A stretch of DNA of 64,000 bases from Actinoplanes subtropicus (GCF_000721705.1 NZ_JOJL01000018.1:59892-123891), one strand, 5' to 3'. Shown: positions 51,623 through 61,899, numbered from the stretch's first letter. Notes: a model not told the origin generated them from the letters alone. Program-made: numbers and translations.

Positions 51623-51756
51623 TACCCGGCAGCTCAGCCCGGATGCCGGCGGCAAAGGCGCGACCAACGACGGCGATCGCCTGGCTGACCTGGGACTCGT
51701 GCCGTCGCGTACGTCCGCATGGTCTTTGTCTCTGTTCCTGGAGCGCGCCCGGCAAA

Positions 51757-52896
51757 CTAATGGCCGTTGAAGGCGTCGCGCATCCGGCTGAAGAAGCCGC
51801 CCTGTTTGCTCAGCTCGGCCACGTCCTCGCCGCGGGTTTTGGCGAACTCTCGCAGCATGCGCTCCTGCTCGGCGGTCAGCTTCGTCGGCGTCTTGACGTC
51901 GAGGTGCACGAAGAGGTCGCCCCGGCCCTGGCCGCGCAGGTGGGGCACGCCCTTGCCGCGGATGCGGAGCGTCGAAGCGGGCTGGGTGCCGGACTTGACC
52001 TCGATCGCCTCCTCGCTGTCCAGCGTCTTGATCGTCAGGCGGGTGCCGAGCGCCGCCGCGGTCATCGGGAGGGTCACGCGGCAGTGCAGGTCGTCGCCCT
52101 TGCGGGAGTAGACGTCGTGCGGGCGCTCGTGGATCTCGACGTAGAGGTCGCCGGCCGTGCCGCCGCCGGGGCCGACCTCGCCCTGCTGGGCCAGGCGGAT
52201 GCGCATGCCGTCCTCGACACCGGCCGGGATCTTCACGGTCAGCGAGCGGCGGGTGCGGACCCGGCCGTCGCCGGCGCAGGTGGGGCAGGGGTGCGGGATG
52301 ACCGTGCCGTGGCCCTGACAGGTGGAGCAGGGGCGGGACGACACGACCTGGCCCAGGAACGTGCGCTGGACGCTCTGCACCTCGCCGCGGCCGCCGCAGG
52401 TCTCGCAGGTGGCCAGGTGGGTGCCGGGCGCGGTGCCGGCGCCGGAGCACTGGGTGCACAGGACCGCCGTGTCGACGGTGATCGGGGCCTCGACGCCGAA
52501 CGCCGTCTCGACCAGGTCGAGCTCGAGCCGCAGGATCGCGTCGGCGCCCGGCCTGGTCCGCGGGCGCGGGCCCCGCGAGCCACCCGCTGCGGTGCCGAAG
52601 AACGCGTCCATGATGTCCTGGAAGCCGACGAACGGGCCGCCCGGGCCGCCGGGACCACCCGGGCCCATGCCGCCGCCGGGCGCGAGCGGGTCACCGCCCA
52701 GGTCGACGATCTGCCGCTTCTGGTCGTCGGAGAGAACCTCGTACGCCGCGTTGATGTCCTTGAACTTCTCGGCCGCCTCCGGGTCCGGGTTGACGTCCGG
52801 GTGGTACTGCCGAGCCAGCTTCCGGTAGGCGCGCTTGATCTCGTCGTCGGTTGCTTCCCGGCTCACGCCGAGAATGCCGTAGTAATCCTTGGCCAC
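51757..52896 (-). CDS. dnaJ: Chaperone protein DnaJ
   Basis: 379-aa type I Hsp40 co-chaperone stimulating DnaK. The J-domain contains HPD (ARQYHPDVN, about residue 32). A Gly-rich linker ([14 protein letters not shown]) follows. Four zinc-finger CxxCxGxG motifs are complete: [32 protein letters not shown]. Two C-terminal substrate-binding domains follow. The start is GTG 52896, with GAGGA 11 nt upstream. It follows hrcA by 34 bp, corresponding to the hrcA-dnaJ2 operon of mycobacteria, and is probably under CIRCE/HrcA control. Confidence 0.95.
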   Translation of the reverse strand: MAKDYYGILGVSREATDDEIKRAYRKLARQYHPDVNPDPEAAEKFKDINAAYEVLSDDQKRQIVDLGGDPLAPGGGMGPGGPGGPGGPFVGFQDIMDAFFGTAAGGSRGPRPRTRPGADAILRLELDLVETAFGVEAPITVDTAVLCTQCSGAGTAPGTHLATCETCGGRGEVQSVQRTFLGQVVSSRPCSTCQGHGTVIPHPCPTCAGDGRVRTRRSLTVKIPAGVEDGMRIRLAQQGEVGPGGGTAGDLYVEIHERPHDVYSRKGDDLHCRVTLPMTAAALGTRLTIKTLDSEEAIEVKSGTQPASTLRIRGKGVPHLRGQGRGDLFVHLDVKTPTKLTAEQERMLREFAKTRGEDVAELSKQGGFFSRMRDAFNGH

Positions 52897-52930
52897 GGGG
52901 TTTGGAGTCCTCAATGTCAGCGCGATTCCA

Positions 52931-53953
52931 TCAGTTCTGTGCCAGCAGGTCGCCCACGTAGCGTGCCACCGCACGCACCGTGGCGATGGTGCCGGGGTAG
53001 TCCATCCGGGTGGGCCCGAGCACACCGAGCCCACCAACGATAGTGGCCCCCGGCCCATAGCCCGTGCTGACCACCGAGGCCGACCGCAGGTTGTCGATCT
53101 CGTTCTCGTCGCCGATGCGCACCCTGGTCTTGCTGGGCTCCAGGTCGCCGATGAGCTTGAGCAGGATGACCTCCTCCTCGAGGGCCTCGAGCACGGGACG
53201 CAGCGTGCCCTGGAAGTCCAGCACACTCCCCCGGGTCAAGTTCGCCGTTCCGGCGAGCATCAGACGCTCCTCGTTCCGCTCGACGAGCGTCTCGAGAAGA
53301 ACGGTGGCCAGGCACGCCATCGTGTTGCGCCGGTCGGGCGGGCAGTCGTCGACCAGGCTCTGCACCAGCGGCGGGGTGTCCGAGAGCCGCTGGCCGCCGA
53401 GTTTCTCGTTGACCTTGCGGCGCAGGTCGAGCACGTCGTCGGCGGGGATCGGGCCGGGCAGCTCGACCAGGCGCTGCTCGACCCGCCCGGTGTCGGCGAT
53501 CATCACGAGCATCAGCCGGGTGGTGGAGATCGGAACCAGCTCGAGATGGCGCACGCTCGAGCGGGCGAGCGACGGATACTGCACGACCGCGACCTGGCGG
53601 GTCAGCTGGGCCAGCAGCCGGACCGTGCGGTGCACCACATCGTCGAGGTCGACCGCGCCGACCAGGAAGCGCTCGATCGCCCGGCGCTCGGCCGGGCTGA
53701 GGGGCTTGACCTTGGAGAGGCGGTCGACGAACAGCCGATAGCCCAGATCGGTGGGGACCCGGCCGGCGCTGGTGTGCGGCTGGCGGATATACCCCTCCTC
53801 CTCCAGCACGGCCATGTCGTTACGCACGGTCGCCGGGGAGACGCCGAGCTGGTGCCGCTCGACCAGGGCCTTGCTGCCCACCGGCTCCTGCGTCTCGACA
53901 TAGTCCTCGACGATGGCCCGCAGGACCTCGAGTTTGCGGTCATCAAGACTCAT
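52931..53953 (-). CDS. hrcA: Heat-inducible transcription repressor HrcA
   Basis: 340-aa repressor of class I heat-shock genes. The N-terminal winged helix ([32 protein letters not shown]), [14 protein letters not shown] and a C-terminal GAF-like dimerisation domain are all present. ATG 53953 is chosen because GGGAGGGG lies 4 nt upstream. A CIRCE site overlaps its promoter, so it represses itself and dnaJ. Confidence 0.95.
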   Translation of the reverse strand: MSLDDRKLEVLRAIVEDYVETQEPVGSKALVERHQLGVSPATVRNDMAVLEEEGYIRQPHTSAGRVPTDLGYRLFVDRLSKVKPLSPAERRAIERFLVGAVDLDDVVHRTVRLLAQLTRQVAVVQYPSLARSSVRHLELVPISTTRLMLVMIADTGRVEQRLVELPGPIPADDVLDLRRKVNEKLGGQRLSDTPPLVQSLVDDCPPDRRNTMACLATVLLETLVERNEERLMLAGTANLTRGSVLDFQGTLRPVLEALEEEVILLKLIGDLEPSKTRVRIGDENEIDNLRSASVVSTGYGPGATIVGGLGVLGPTRMDYPGTIATVRAVARYVGDLLAQN

Positions 53954-53976
53954 ATGACCCCTCCCTCGCGGTCGAA

Positions 53977-54003
53977 TTGGCACTCCGGGCGACAGAGTGC
54001 CAG
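53977..54003. promoter_or_regulatory. CIRCE element
   Basis: TTGGCACTC, 9 bp, GAGTGCCAG: the classical CIRCE inverted repeat bound by HrcA, 24 bp upstream of the hrcA start. Only the outermost bases differ from the consensus arms TTAGCACTC/GAGTGCTAA. Confidence 0.92.
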
Positions 54004-54113
54004 TCTACGTCGCCGTGCGCGGCAGCGCGATGATCGAGTGGACTGTCTATTCATCGACTCGTTCCGCATGTCGGTCTCGACCAGGGTTGAGCAGCGGTCC
54101 TACGGTTGCAGCC

Positions 54114-54737
54114 ATGACTGAACCGCCGAGACCGCCCGGTGACCCATATGGGGCAAACGACCCGACTTCGGGTTCGACACCGCCCCCGGCGTCCCCGCCC
54201 CCGCCTCCCCCGCCGACCGGAGGCTACGCGCCACCCCCGCCCGGCGACTACGTGCCTCCACCGTCCGGTGGGTACCCGCCCCCGCCCGGGGGCTACAACC
54301 CGCCGCCCGGGGGCTACAACGCGCCCCCCGGTGGGTACAACGCGGCCCCCGGTGGCTACAACGCGCCGCCCCCGCAGTACGGCGGCGGCACCGGCGGCAT
54401 CGACGACCGCAGCTGGAATCTGATCAACCACTTCGGTGGCGCGGCCGGCGCCTTCCTCAGTGGCGGCGTCGGCGGCTGGATCGCACCGCTGATCGTCATG
54501 CTCTCCCAGGGCACCCGCTCGCCGTACCTGCGCAGCGAGGCGGTCAAGGCGCTGAACTTCCAGATCCTCTGGTCGATCATCGGGGTGGTCGGCTGGGCCA
54601 CCTCGTGCATCGGGATCGGCATCATCATCACGGCCGCGGCCTGGCTGGTGGCGATCATTTTCGGCATCGTCGCCGGCGTCAAGGCCAGCAACAACGAGCC
54701 GTACAACTACCCGATGTCGGTACAAATCATCAAATAG
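54114..54737 (+). CDS. DUF4870-like membrane protein with Pro/Gly/Tyr repeat N-terminus
   Basis: 207-aa protein. The N-terminal about 90 residues are a disordered run of PPGGYN-type repeats, in part exact seven-residue units encoded by 21-bp repeats. The C-terminal half has three to four hydrophobic helices with RSWNLINHFGGAAGAFL, YLRSEAVKALNFQILWSI and a closing NNEPYNYPMSVQII, as in DUF4870 (Tic20-like) proteins. Function is unknown. The ATG is at 54114. It is divergent from hrcA. Confidence 0.8.
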   Translation: MTEPPRPPGDPYGANDPTSGSTPPPASPPPPPPPTGGYAPPPPGDYVPPPSGGYPPPPGGYNPPPGGYNAPPGGYNAAPGGYNAPPPQYGGGTGGIDDRSWNLINHFGGAAGAFLSGGVGGWIAPLIVMLSQGTRSPYLRSEAVKALNFQILWSIIGVVGWATSCIGIGIIITAAAWLVAIIFGIVAGVKASNNEPYNYPMSVQIIK

Positions 54738-54778
54738 CACTGCGGAGGCAAGGGAGGCGCCGGGTCGGGGGCCCGGCG

Positions 54779-55981
54779 TCACACGAGGTCGCGGATCACG
54801 GCGTCGGCCAGCAGCCGGCCGCGCAGATTCAAAATCAACTGCCCGTTCGCGTACGCCTCGGGCACCAGCAGACCGTCCTCGAGGGCCTGTTTGGCCCCGC
54901 GATCGTCGACGCGCGCCAGCGGGATGCCCTCGGCCAGCCGCACCCGGAGCATGACGTCCTCGACCCGTTGGTCGCCGGCGGTGAGCAGTTCGCGGGCGTG
55001 GCCGGGCGAGACGCCGTCGGCCAGGCGCTTCGCGTACGCCGCCGGGTGTTTGACGTTCCACCAGCGGACGCCGCCGACGTGGCTGTGCGCGCCGGGGCCG
55101 AGACCCCACCAGTCGCCGCCGGTCCAGTAGAGCAGGTTGTGCCGGCAACGGGCCGCGGCCGAGGTGGCCCAGTTGGAGACCTCGTACCAGGTGAAGCCGG
55201 CCGCGCTCAGGGCTTCCTCGGCGGCCAGGTAACGGTCGGCGGCCACGTCGTCCGACGGGTACGGGAGCTCGCCGCGGCGCATGCGGGCGGCCATCCTGGT
55301 GCCGTCCTCGACGATCAGGGCGTACGCGCTGACGTGGTCGACGCCGGCGTCGATCACGGTGCGTAGCGAGGCGGCGAAGTCGTCCGGGGTCTCGCCGGGG
55401 GTGCCGTAGATCAGATCCAGGTTGACGTGCTCGAAGCCGGCTTCCCGGGCCTCCTGGGCGGCCTGGGGCGCTCGCCCCGCGGTGTGCTGGCGGTCGAGGA
55501 TCTTGAGGATCGCGGGGCTGGACGACTGCATGCCCAGGCTGATCCGGGTGAAGCCGTTGCTGCGCAATTTACGTAGATAGGCCGGGTTGACCGATTCCGG
55601 GTTCGCCTCGGTGGTGATCTCGGCGTCGGCACTCAGGGGCCAGACCTCGTTGATGCCGTCGAGGATGCGGCCCAGGTCGTCGGCGCTCAGCAGCGTCGGG
55701 GTGCCGCCACCGACGAAGACCGTGTCCACTTTTTCCGGATTTATTGTGTTTTTTGCTAGCTTAATCTCGCGGAGGACGGTGTCGACGTAGGTCTCCCGAC
55801 TCGCGCCGTCGCCCAACTCGCTGGCCGTATACGTGTTGAAGTCGCAGTAGCCGCAGCGGCTCGCGCAGAACGGCACATGAACGTATACGGCAAATCCGTT
55901 TTTTCCGGCGCTCGCCGCCGCGTTCAGCGGGAGGCTCCCGTCCTGCGGAACGGGTTCGCCATCGGGAAGTGCGCCGGCCAT
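54779..55981 (-). CDS. hemW: Radical SAM heme chaperone HemW-like protein
   Basis: 400-aa radical-SAM protein of the coproporphyrinogen III oxidase-like group. The [4Fe-4S] motif CxxxCxxC is C39-x3-C43-x2-C46 (PFCASRCGYCDF). FVGGGTPTLL, EANPES, RISLGMQS and DLIYGTPGET follow, then the HemN C-terminal domain. Bacterial HemW members carry heme and may insert it into cytochromes; they are not true CPO enzymes. The start is the ATG at 55981. It lies in the conserved hrcA-hemW-lepA neighbourhood. Confidence 0.9.
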   Translation of the reverse strand: MAGALPDGEPVPQDGSLPLNAAASAGKNGFAVYVHVPFCASRCGYCDFNTYTASELGDGASRETYVDTVLREIKLAKNTINPEKVDTVFVGGGTPTLLSADDLGRILDGINEVWPLSADAEITTEANPESVNPAYLRKLRSNGFTRISLGMQSSSPAILKILDRQHTAGRAPQAAQEAREAGFEHVNLDLIYGTPGETPDDFAASLRTVIDAGVDHVSAYALIVEDGTRMAARMRRGELPYPSDDVAADRYLAAEEALSAAGFTWYEVSNWATSAAARCRHNLLYWTGGDWWGLGPGAHSHVGGVRWWNVKHPAAYAKRLADGVSPGHARELLTAGDQRVEDVMLRVRLAEGIPLARVDDRGAKQALEDGLLVPEAYANGQLILNLRGRLLADAVIRDLV

Positions 55982-56012
55982 CCGTCAAGTGTGCACCGGC
56001 TAATCTTCGGCC

Positions 56013-56801
56013 ATGGATCTGGTCCGTGTCGCCACCGCCGCCGGCGTGACCACCGTTACCTTGGACAGCCCGGCCAACCGCAACGCGCTCTCCACGCCGC
56101 TGATGACCCAGCTGCTCGAGGCGCTCTCGACCGCGCTGACCGACCCCGCCGTCCGGGTGGTGGTCCTCTCGCACACCGGCCCGGTCTTCTGCTCCGGCGC
56201 CGACCTCAAGGAGACCGCGGAGGCCCGGGCGACCGGCCGCGTCCCGGCCGAGCTGCTCGCCGACGTGCTGGCCGCGCTCTGGGAGTTCCCGAAGCCGGTG
56301 GTCGCCCGGGTGGGCGGGCCGGCCCGGGCCGGGGGGCTCGGGCTGATCGCCGCGGCCGACATCGCGGTCTGCACCCGGGAGGCGACGTTCGCGTTCTCCG
56401 AGGTGCGGCTGGGCGTCATCCCGGCGGTGATCAGCGCCACCGTCCTGCCCCGGCTGGCCCCCCGCGCGGCCGCCGAGCTGTATCTGACCGGCGACGTCTT
56501 CGACGGCGTCCGGGCCGCCGAGGTGGGCCTGGTCACCGCCGCGGTCTCGGCCGAGGGGCTGGAAGCGACCGTCGCCGGGTATTGCGACGCCCTGGTACGC
56601 GGCGGGCCGCTCGCCCTGGCCGGCGCCAAGCAGCTGCTGCGGCGGGCGCCGGCCGCCTCGATCCGGGCCGAGCTGGCCGACCTGTCCGAGCGCTCCGGCG
56701 CCTACTTCCGCTCGGCCGAGGGCACCGAGGGCGTGAACGCGTTCCGCGAGAAGCGCGACCCGTCCTGGGTGCCCTCGGCCGAGCGGGATGTCGTGCGGTG
56801 A
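56013..56801 (+). CDS. Enoyl-CoA hydratase/isomerase family protein
   Basis: 262-aa crotonase-fold enzyme. Oxyanion-hole segments CSGADLKETAEA and GPARAGGLGLIAAADIAV are present, as is FAFSEVRLGVIPAVISATVLPRL with a catalytic-type Glu. It would hydrate or isomerise an acyl-CoA; which one is unclear. The ATG start is at 56013, divergent from hemW by 31 bp. Confidence 0.88.
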   Translation: MDLVRVATAAGVTTVTLDSPANRNALSTPLMTQLLEALSTALTDPAVRVVVLSHTGPVFCSGADLKETAEARATGRVPAELLADVLAALWEFPKPVVARVGGPARAGGLGLIAAADIAVCTREATFAFSEVRLGVIPAVISATVLPRLAPRAAAELYLTGDVFDGVRAAEVGLVTAAVSAEGLEATVAGYCDALVRGGPLALAGAKQLLRRAPAASIRAELADLSERSGAYFRSAEGTEGVNAFREKRDPSWVPSAERDVVR

Positions 56802-56869
56802 CGACCTTGACGTGCGGTCGTTGATTACGCTTGTTGCCTATCCCGCGGGGGCCGGTCGAGGAGGTGTGA

Positions 56870-57730
56870 GTGCGAAAGACGCCGATCGTTGTGCTCGCCC
56901 TGGTCGCGATCGTCGGCACGCTGGTCGTGGTGATAGTGGCGCGCAGCATGTCGGGCAACATCAAGATCGCTCTGCCGCAGATCGGTCCCGCGTGCACCGT
57001 GTCGGCCGACGGCGAGGTGACTCTCGACACCGTACAGATGGCCAACGCCGCGACGATCACCGCCGTCGGGATCCGCCGCGGGATGCCCGAGCAGGCCGTG
57101 GTGATCGCGCTGGCCACCGCGCTGCAGGAGTCCAAGCTGGAGAACCGGGAGGACGGCGACCGCGACTCGATCGGCCTCTTCCAGCAGCGACCCAGCCAGG
57201 GCTGGGGTCCCGCCGACAAGATCAAGGATCCGCGGTACGCCGCGGACAAGTTCTACTCGGCCCTCAAGAAGATCAAGGGCTGGCAGAAGATGCGGGTCAC
57301 CGACGCCGCCCAGCGGGTGCAGCGGTCGGCCTATCCCAACGCGTACGAGAAATGGGCCGACGAGTCGGCGGTCCTGGCCCGCGCCCTGACCGGCCGTGCG
57401 ACCGGTGCGGTCGCCTGCACGGTCACCGGCACTCCGGCGCTGCGCGGCGCGGCGGCCGCGGCGGCGCTGATGAACGGGTTGAAGCTGGACTGGGGCAAGG
57501 GCCTGAGCAAGCCGGTCGCCGCCCAGGCGGCCGGGCTGACCGTGAAGGTCACCGATGCGAGCTCGGGCTGGCAGTACGCGCACTGGCTCGTTTCGCACGC
57601 CTCGGACACCGGCCTCGAACGGGTACGTTTTGCTGACCTGGAGTGGTATGCCCCGAACGGCACGTGGCAGCCAGTAACCACGGGCGCCGGGGCGGACGAG
57701 CGTCAGGTCGTCGCCCAAGTCTTCACCTGA
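56870..57730 (+). CDS. Membrane-anchored lytic-transglycosylase-like protein
   Basis: 286-aa protein with an N-terminal membrane anchor (IVVLALVAIVGTLVVVIVA, about 6-24). An extracytoplasmic helical domain resembles the lysozyme/SLT fold: ITAVGIRRGMPEQAVVIALATALQESKLEN with candidate catalytic E87, then DSIGLFQQRPSQGWG. No clear second domain. Likely acts on peptidoglycan, but it may be a non-catalytic relative. GTG 56870 follows GAGGTGTGA. It is a single gene. Confidence 0.75.
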   Translation: MRKTPIVVLALVAIVGTLVVVIVARSMSGNIKIALPQIGPACTVSADGEVTLDTVQMANAATITAVGIRRGMPEQAVVIALATALQESKLENREDGDRDSIGLFQQRPSQGWGPADKIKDPRYAADKFYSALKKIKGWQKMRVTDAAQRVQRSAYPNAYEKWADESAVLARALTGRATGAVACTVTGTPALRGAAAAAALMNGLKLDWGKGLSKPVAAQAAGLTVKVTDASSGWQYAHWLVSHASDTGLERVRFADLEWYAPNGTWQPVTTGAGADERQVVAQVFT

Positions 57731-57840
57731 CGTCGGAAAAGTCCCCGACGGCGGCCGGCCCACCCGGCCGAGGCCGATAGCTCTCCGTGATGTCCATCGA
57801 TTTACTATGCAAATAGCGCAGCGTATAGGCGAACATGGAC

Positions 57841-57918
57841 AGACAGCTACCGCCCTGGTACTAAGAAACACGTGTCGAGGGCGATCGAATGGATCCTGCT
57901 GGGTTCGGGTAGCTGTCT
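57841..57918 (+). other. 11-bp inverted repeat bracketing the start codon of the PAS sensor gene
   Basis: AGACAGCTACC at 57841-57851 is the exact reverse complement of GGTAGCTGTCT at 57908-57918. The enclosed 56 nt include the GTG start at 57872. An mRNA stem here could affect translation. The remaining part of 57731-57871 shows only a weak GC-rich hairpin and no gene. Confidence 0.45.
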
Positions 57919-59485
57919 GGCGATCATCTACGGCGTCCGCCGGCACCGCCCCGCCCGCGTCGGCCCGTGGTTGCTGCTCGCGGGTTCCGTCGCCGCGATC
58001 GCGATCGGCGACATCTTCTACGCGGTCGACGCCATGTCCGCCGCCGAGGCCTGCTACCTGGCGATGATCGCGCTCGTCGCCGCGGCCCTGGTGCAGTTCA
58101 CTCGGGGCGGGTCGCTGCTGGTCGAGCGCGCCCGGCTGATCGACCTGCTGGCCTGCGCCTGCTCGGTGCTGCTGCTGGTCTGGGTCGTCCTGATCGGCGA
58201 CCACGCCCCGCTCTCGCAGATCTCGCCGGCCGACGTGATCGGCGACCTGCTGCTGGTCGCCGTGACGGTGCGGCTGGCGGCCGCGGCCGGGCGCAACGCG
58301 GCGGCCGGGCTGCTGCTGGCCGGCTCGGTCGCGATGCTGGCGAGCGACATCGCCTACCCGCTCGCGCCGGGTCCGCTCGCCGAGACCGGCTACATCGTCC
58401 TGTACGTGACCTGGGGGCTGGCCGCCCTGCACCCGTCGATGACCCGGCTGACCCGGCCGATGCCGCCCCGCGCGACGCCGTGGCGCGGGCACTGGGCGGC
58501 GCTGCTCACCGCCGCGGTGGCCACCCCGCCCGCGGTGCTGCTGATCGAGGCGCTGACCGGCCCGGTCCACGACGGCGTGGTGATCGCGGTGGTCGGCGGG
58601 CTGACCCTGCTGCTGGCGATCACCCGGCTCGCCGACTCCATCTCGCAGAACGGCCGGGCCGCGGCCCGGGAACGGGCCCTGCGCACGGCCAGCGGCGCGC
58701 TGGTCGCGGCGGCCGACCTGCCCGCGGTGGAGGAGGCGGTGCACGCGGCCGTCGCGCAGTTGATGCCGCCCTCGTCCGTACGGGAAATGGTGTTCAATGC
58801 CGACACTCCGATGACCAGGCCGCCAGGCCCGAGCGACCGCAGCTGGTGGAGCGACGAGTCGGGCGACGAGAACACCCTGGTCTGCCCACTGTGGCTGGAG
58901 CCGCTGGAGGTGGCCCGCCCGAGCGGCGGCGCGCTGATCGTCACGGCGCGGCGCGAGGTGCTGGCCAACACGCGGGACGCGCTCGAGGTGCTGGCCGGGC
59001 AGGCGGCCATGGCGCTGGACCGGATCTCGCTGGTCGAGGCGGTCGGCCGGCGGGACAGCGACCAGTACCTGCGTACGGTGATCGGCAACACCGCCGACCT
59101 GATGCTGGTGATCGACGACGACCAGCGCATCCGGTACGCCAGCCCGGCCGTCCACGACCTGCTCGGCGACGACCAGTTCTCGCCGCTCGCGACGCTCACC
59201 GACCTGGTCCACCCGGACGACCGGGGGCCGGTGCGGCGGGCGTTCCGGTCCAGCGGGGACGGGAAGCTCTTCTGCTCGCTCCGCCGGGCCGACGAGTCGC
59301 AGATCCTGGTCGAGGCAACCTATCGGGACCTGCGGGAGGACCGGCTGGTCCGGGGGTACGTGGTGACGATGCGCAATGTGACCGACGCGCACGACCCCGG
59401 GGAGCGGCAGCCGCATCGGGACCATGTGGACGAACTGCCCGCCTGGGTGAACCGGCGGAGTGCTCGGCACAAGTTCCGGTATTGA
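57872..59485 (+). CDS. Polytopic membrane protein with GAF-like and PAS domains, no output domain
   Basis: 537-aa predicted sensor. About eight N-terminal membrane helices occupy residues 1-255. A GAF-like region (RALRTASGALVAAADLPAVEEAVHAAVAQL to LEVLAGQAAMALDRISLVEAV) follows, then one PAS domain with PAC tail (TVIGNTADLMLVIDDDQRIRYASPAVHDLLG to VVTMRNVTDAHDPGE). The protein stops about 30 residues later, whereas related actinobacterial proteins usually continue into GGDEF/EAL domains. The stop is followed at once by a terminator, so the truncation appears real in this strain. The start is GTG 57872. Confidence 0.78.
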   Translation: MSRAIEWILLGSGSCLAIIYGVRRHRPARVGPWLLLAGSVAAIAIGDIFYAVDAMSAAEACYLAMIALVAAALVQFTRGGSLLVERARLIDLLACACSVLLLVWVVLIGDHAPLSQISPADVIGDLLLVAVTVRLAAAAGRNAAAGLLLAGSVAMLASDIAYPLAPGPLAETGYIVLYVTWGLAALHPSMTRLTRPMPPRATPWRGHWAALLTAAVATPPAVLLIEALTGPVHDGVVIAVVGGLTLLLAITRLADSISQNGRAAARERALRTASGALVAAADLPAVEEAVHAAVAQLMPPSSVREMVFNADTPMTRPPGPSDRSWWSDESGDENTLVCPLWLEPLEVARPSGGALIVTARREVLANTRDALEVLAGQAAMALDRISLVEAVGRRDSDQYLRTVIGNTADLMLVIDDDQRIRYASPAVHDLLGDDQFSPLATLTDLVHPDDRGPVRRAFRSSGDGKLFCSLRRADESQILVEATYRDLREDRLVRGYVVTMRNVTDAHDPGERQPHRDHVDELPAWVNRRSARHKFRY

Positions 59486-59515
59486 GCTCGTACTTTCCGG
59501 TTTTTCGGACATGTC

Positions 59516-59557
59516 GGAAGCGCCGGACCTGAACCAGGTCCGGCGCTTCCCGGTTTT
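59516..59557 (+). terminator. Rho-independent terminator after the PAS sensor gene
   Basis: Sixteen-bp perfect stem (GGAAGCGCCGGACCTG with its complement), AAC loop, followed by CGGTTTT. It serves the plus-strand gene. The hairpin also lies directly behind the convergent GlsB-like gene, but no T-tract follows on that strand. Confidence 0.85.
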
Positions 59558-59834
59558 ACCGCCGCGTGATGCCGCGGCGACCGCTGACACCCGCCACCAG
59601 GGCCACGCCGATGGCGGCGAGGACGACCTGGAAGAGCAGCTCGATCCAGTCGACGCCCTTGGTGTCCGCGACACCGAAGGCACGGGCGATGACCGTGCCG
59701 AGCAGCGCGGCGACGACACCGATCACCATGGTCAGCCAGATGGGGATGTTCTGCTTGCCGGGTACGACCAGCCGGCCGAGCGCACCGATGATCAGACCGA
59801 CGATGAGCGCGGTGATGATGCCGGTGACAGTCAT
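59556..59834 (-). CDS. GlsB/YeaQ/YmgE-family small membrane protein
   Basis: 92-aa protein with three hydrophobic helices and glycine-rich packing: IITALIVGLIIGALGRLVVPG, IWLTMVIGVVAALLGTVIA and LFQVVLAAIGVALVAGV. This is the transglycosylase-associated (GlsB/YeaQ) family, often stress-induced. ATG 59834 has GAGGAGGAAA upstream. It is a single gene with its 3' end beside the terminator hairpin. Confidence 0.85.
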   Translation of the reverse strand: MTVTGIITALIVGLIIGALGRLVVPGKQNIPIWLTMVIGVVAALLGTVIARAFGVADTKGVDWIELLFQVVLAAIGVALVAGVSGRRGITRR

Positions 59835-59916
59835 TGGGGTTTCCTCCTCGGAGTGGAGCAATCCGTTGCGTCCGTCGAGCCCCACATTTCCCGAGCACCG
59901 AGGAAACCAAACCGGC

Positions 59917-61794
59917 CTATTTCTTGCTCGCACCCTTCGGGTCGGCACTGTCGGAGGTCGACAGCGCCGCGATGAACGCCTCCTGCGGCACCTCCACCCG
60001 GCCGACCATCTTCATCCGCTTCTTGCCCTCTTTCTGCTTCTCGAGCAGCTTCCGCTTCCGGGTGATGTCACCGCCGTAGCACTTCGCGAGCACGTCCTTG
60101 CGAATGGCGCGAATCGTTTCCCGCGCGATGATCCGGCTGCCGATGGCCGCCTGGATCGGGACCTCGAACTGCTGCCGCGGAATGAGCTTCTGCAGCTTGG
60201 CCGCGATGGTGACGCCGTAGTTGTACGCCTTGTCCTTGTGCACGATCGCGCTGAACGCGTCGACCGGCTCCCCGTGCAGCAGGATGTCGACCTTCACGAG
60301 GTCCGCGACCTGCTCGCCGGACGGCTCGTAATCCAGCGAGGCGTACCCCTTGGTCTTGCTCTTCAGCTGGTCGAAGAAGTCGAAGATGATCTCGGCGAGC
60401 GGCAGCGTGTAGCGCAGTTCGACCCGCTCCGACGAGAGGTACTCCATGCCGAGCAGGCTGCCGCGCCGGCTCTGGCACAGCTCCATGACCGCGCCGACGT
60501 ACTCGTTCGGGACCAGCACGGTCGCCCGTACGACCGGTTCGTGGATCTCGGCGATCTTCCCGTTGGGGAACTCGCTGGGGTTGGTGACGACCCGCTCCTC
60601 GGCGTCCTCGGTGAAGACGCGGTAGACCACGTTCGGCGCGGTGGAGATCAGGTCGAGGTTGAACTCGCGCTCCAGCCGCTCGCCGATGATCTCCAGGTGG
60701 AGCAGGCCGAGATAGCCGACCCGGAACCCGAAGCCGAGCGCCGCGGAGGTCTCCGGCTCGTAGACCAGGGCGGCGTCGTTGAGCTTGAGCTTGTCGAGCG
60801 CGTCCCGCAGCGCCGGGTAGTCCGAGCCGTCGATCGGGTAGAGGCCCGAGTAGACCATCGGCTTGGGGTCCTTGTAGCCGCCCAGCGGCTCGGTGGCGGG
60901 CCGGACGTTGCCGGTGACCGTGTCGCCCACCCGGGACTGGCGGACGTCCTTCACGCCGGTGATCAGGTAGCCGACCTCGCCGACGCCGAGGGCGCCGGCC
61001 TTCTCCATCTCGGGCGAGACGACGCCGATCTCGAGAAGCTCGTGCACCGCGCCGGTGGACATCATCTTGATCCGGTCGCGGGCCTCGATGCGGCCGTCGA
61101 CAACCCGGACATAGGTGACGACGCCCCGGTAGACGTCGTAGACCGAGTCGAAGATCATCGCCCGGGCGGGCGCCTGCGCGTCGCCGACCGGCGGGTCGAA
61201 CTGCCGCACGATCTCGTCGAGCAGGTGGTCGACGCCGACGCCGGTCTTGCCGGAGACGCGCAGCACGTCCGCCGGCTCCACGCCGATCAGCTTGGCCAGC
61301 TCCTCGGCGTACTTCTCCGGCTGTGCGGCCGGCAGGTCGATCTTGTTGAGCACCGGGATGATGTGCAGGTCGTTCTCCATCGCCAGGTACAGGTTGGCGA
61401 GGGTCTGCGCCTCGATCCCCTGCGCGGCGTCGACCAGCAGCACGGCGCCCTCACAGGCGGCGAGACTGCGGGAGACCTCGTACGTGAAGTCGACGTGCCC
61501 CGGGGTGTCGATCATGTTGAGAACCGCGGACTCGCCCTGCTTGTCGCCCTCACGCACCACCCAGGGCATCCGCACGGCCTGCGACTTGATCGTGATGCCG
61601 CGTTCCCGCTCGATGTCCATCCGGTCGAGATACTGCGCCCGCATCTGCCGCGGATCGACCACCCCGGTGATCTGCAGCATCCGGTCGGCCAGCGTCGACT
61701 TGCCGTGGTCGATGTGCGCGATGATGCAGAAGTTCCGGATGCGACCAGGGTCGGTAGCCCCGATCACATTCACACCGTCGAGCGGTCCAGGCAC
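59917..61794 (-). CDS. lepA: Elongation factor 4 (LepA) back-translocase
   Basis: 625-aa ribosome-bound GTPase related to EF-G. It has G1 [10 protein letters not shown]3 DTPGHVDF and G4 [11 protein letters not shown]-like domains II, III and V follow, then the LepA-specific C-terminal domain ([46 protein letters not shown]). The GTG start is at 61794. Upstream lies the 33/34-bp repeat array. Confidence 0.95.
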   Translation of the reverse strand: MPGPLDGVNVIGATDPGRIRNFCIIAHIDHGKSTLADRMLQITGVVDPRQMRAQYLDRMDIERERGITIKSQAVRMPWVVREGDKQGESAVLNMIDTPGHVDFTYEVSRSLAACEGAVLLVDAAQGIEAQTLANLYLAMENDLHIIPVLNKIDLPAAQPEKYAEELAKLIGVEPADVLRVSGKTGVGVDHLLDEIVRQFDPPVGDAQAPARAMIFDSVYDVYRGVVTYVRVVDGRIEARDRIKMMSTGAVHELLEIGVVSPEMEKAGALGVGEVGYLITGVKDVRQSRVGDTVTGNVRPATEPLGGYKDPKPMVYSGLYPIDGSDYPALRDALDKLKLNDAALVYEPETSAALGFGFRVGYLGLLHLEIIGERLEREFNLDLISTAPNVVYRVFTEDAEERVVTNPSEFPNGKIAEIHEPVVRATVLVPNEYVGAVMELCQSRRGSLLGMEYLSSERVELRYTLPLAEIIFDFFDQLKSKTKGYASLDYEPSGEQVADLVKVDILLHGEPVDAFSAIVHKDKAYNYGVTIAAKLQKLIPRQQFEVPIQAAIGSRIIARETIRAIRKDVLAKCYGGDITRKRKLLEKQKEGKKRMKMVGRVEVPQEAFIAALSTSDSADPKGASKK

Positions 61795-61899
61795 GATCTT
61801 CCGTTCTTCTCAATCCAGGTAAGCCCCACCAAACCGGCGGCGCAGCCGAGCCAGAACAGACTCCAGCGCGTTCTATCGTCCCACGCCCGCGCGGAACGC

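Noticed and set aside
56825..59719. Open frame of 964 codons on the minus strand, opposite the transglycosylase-like and PAS genes
   Set aside because: It lies antisense to two genes with clear domains, has no recognisable motif, and is rich in Arg/His/Gln/Asp runs typical of antisense frames in GC-rich DNA.
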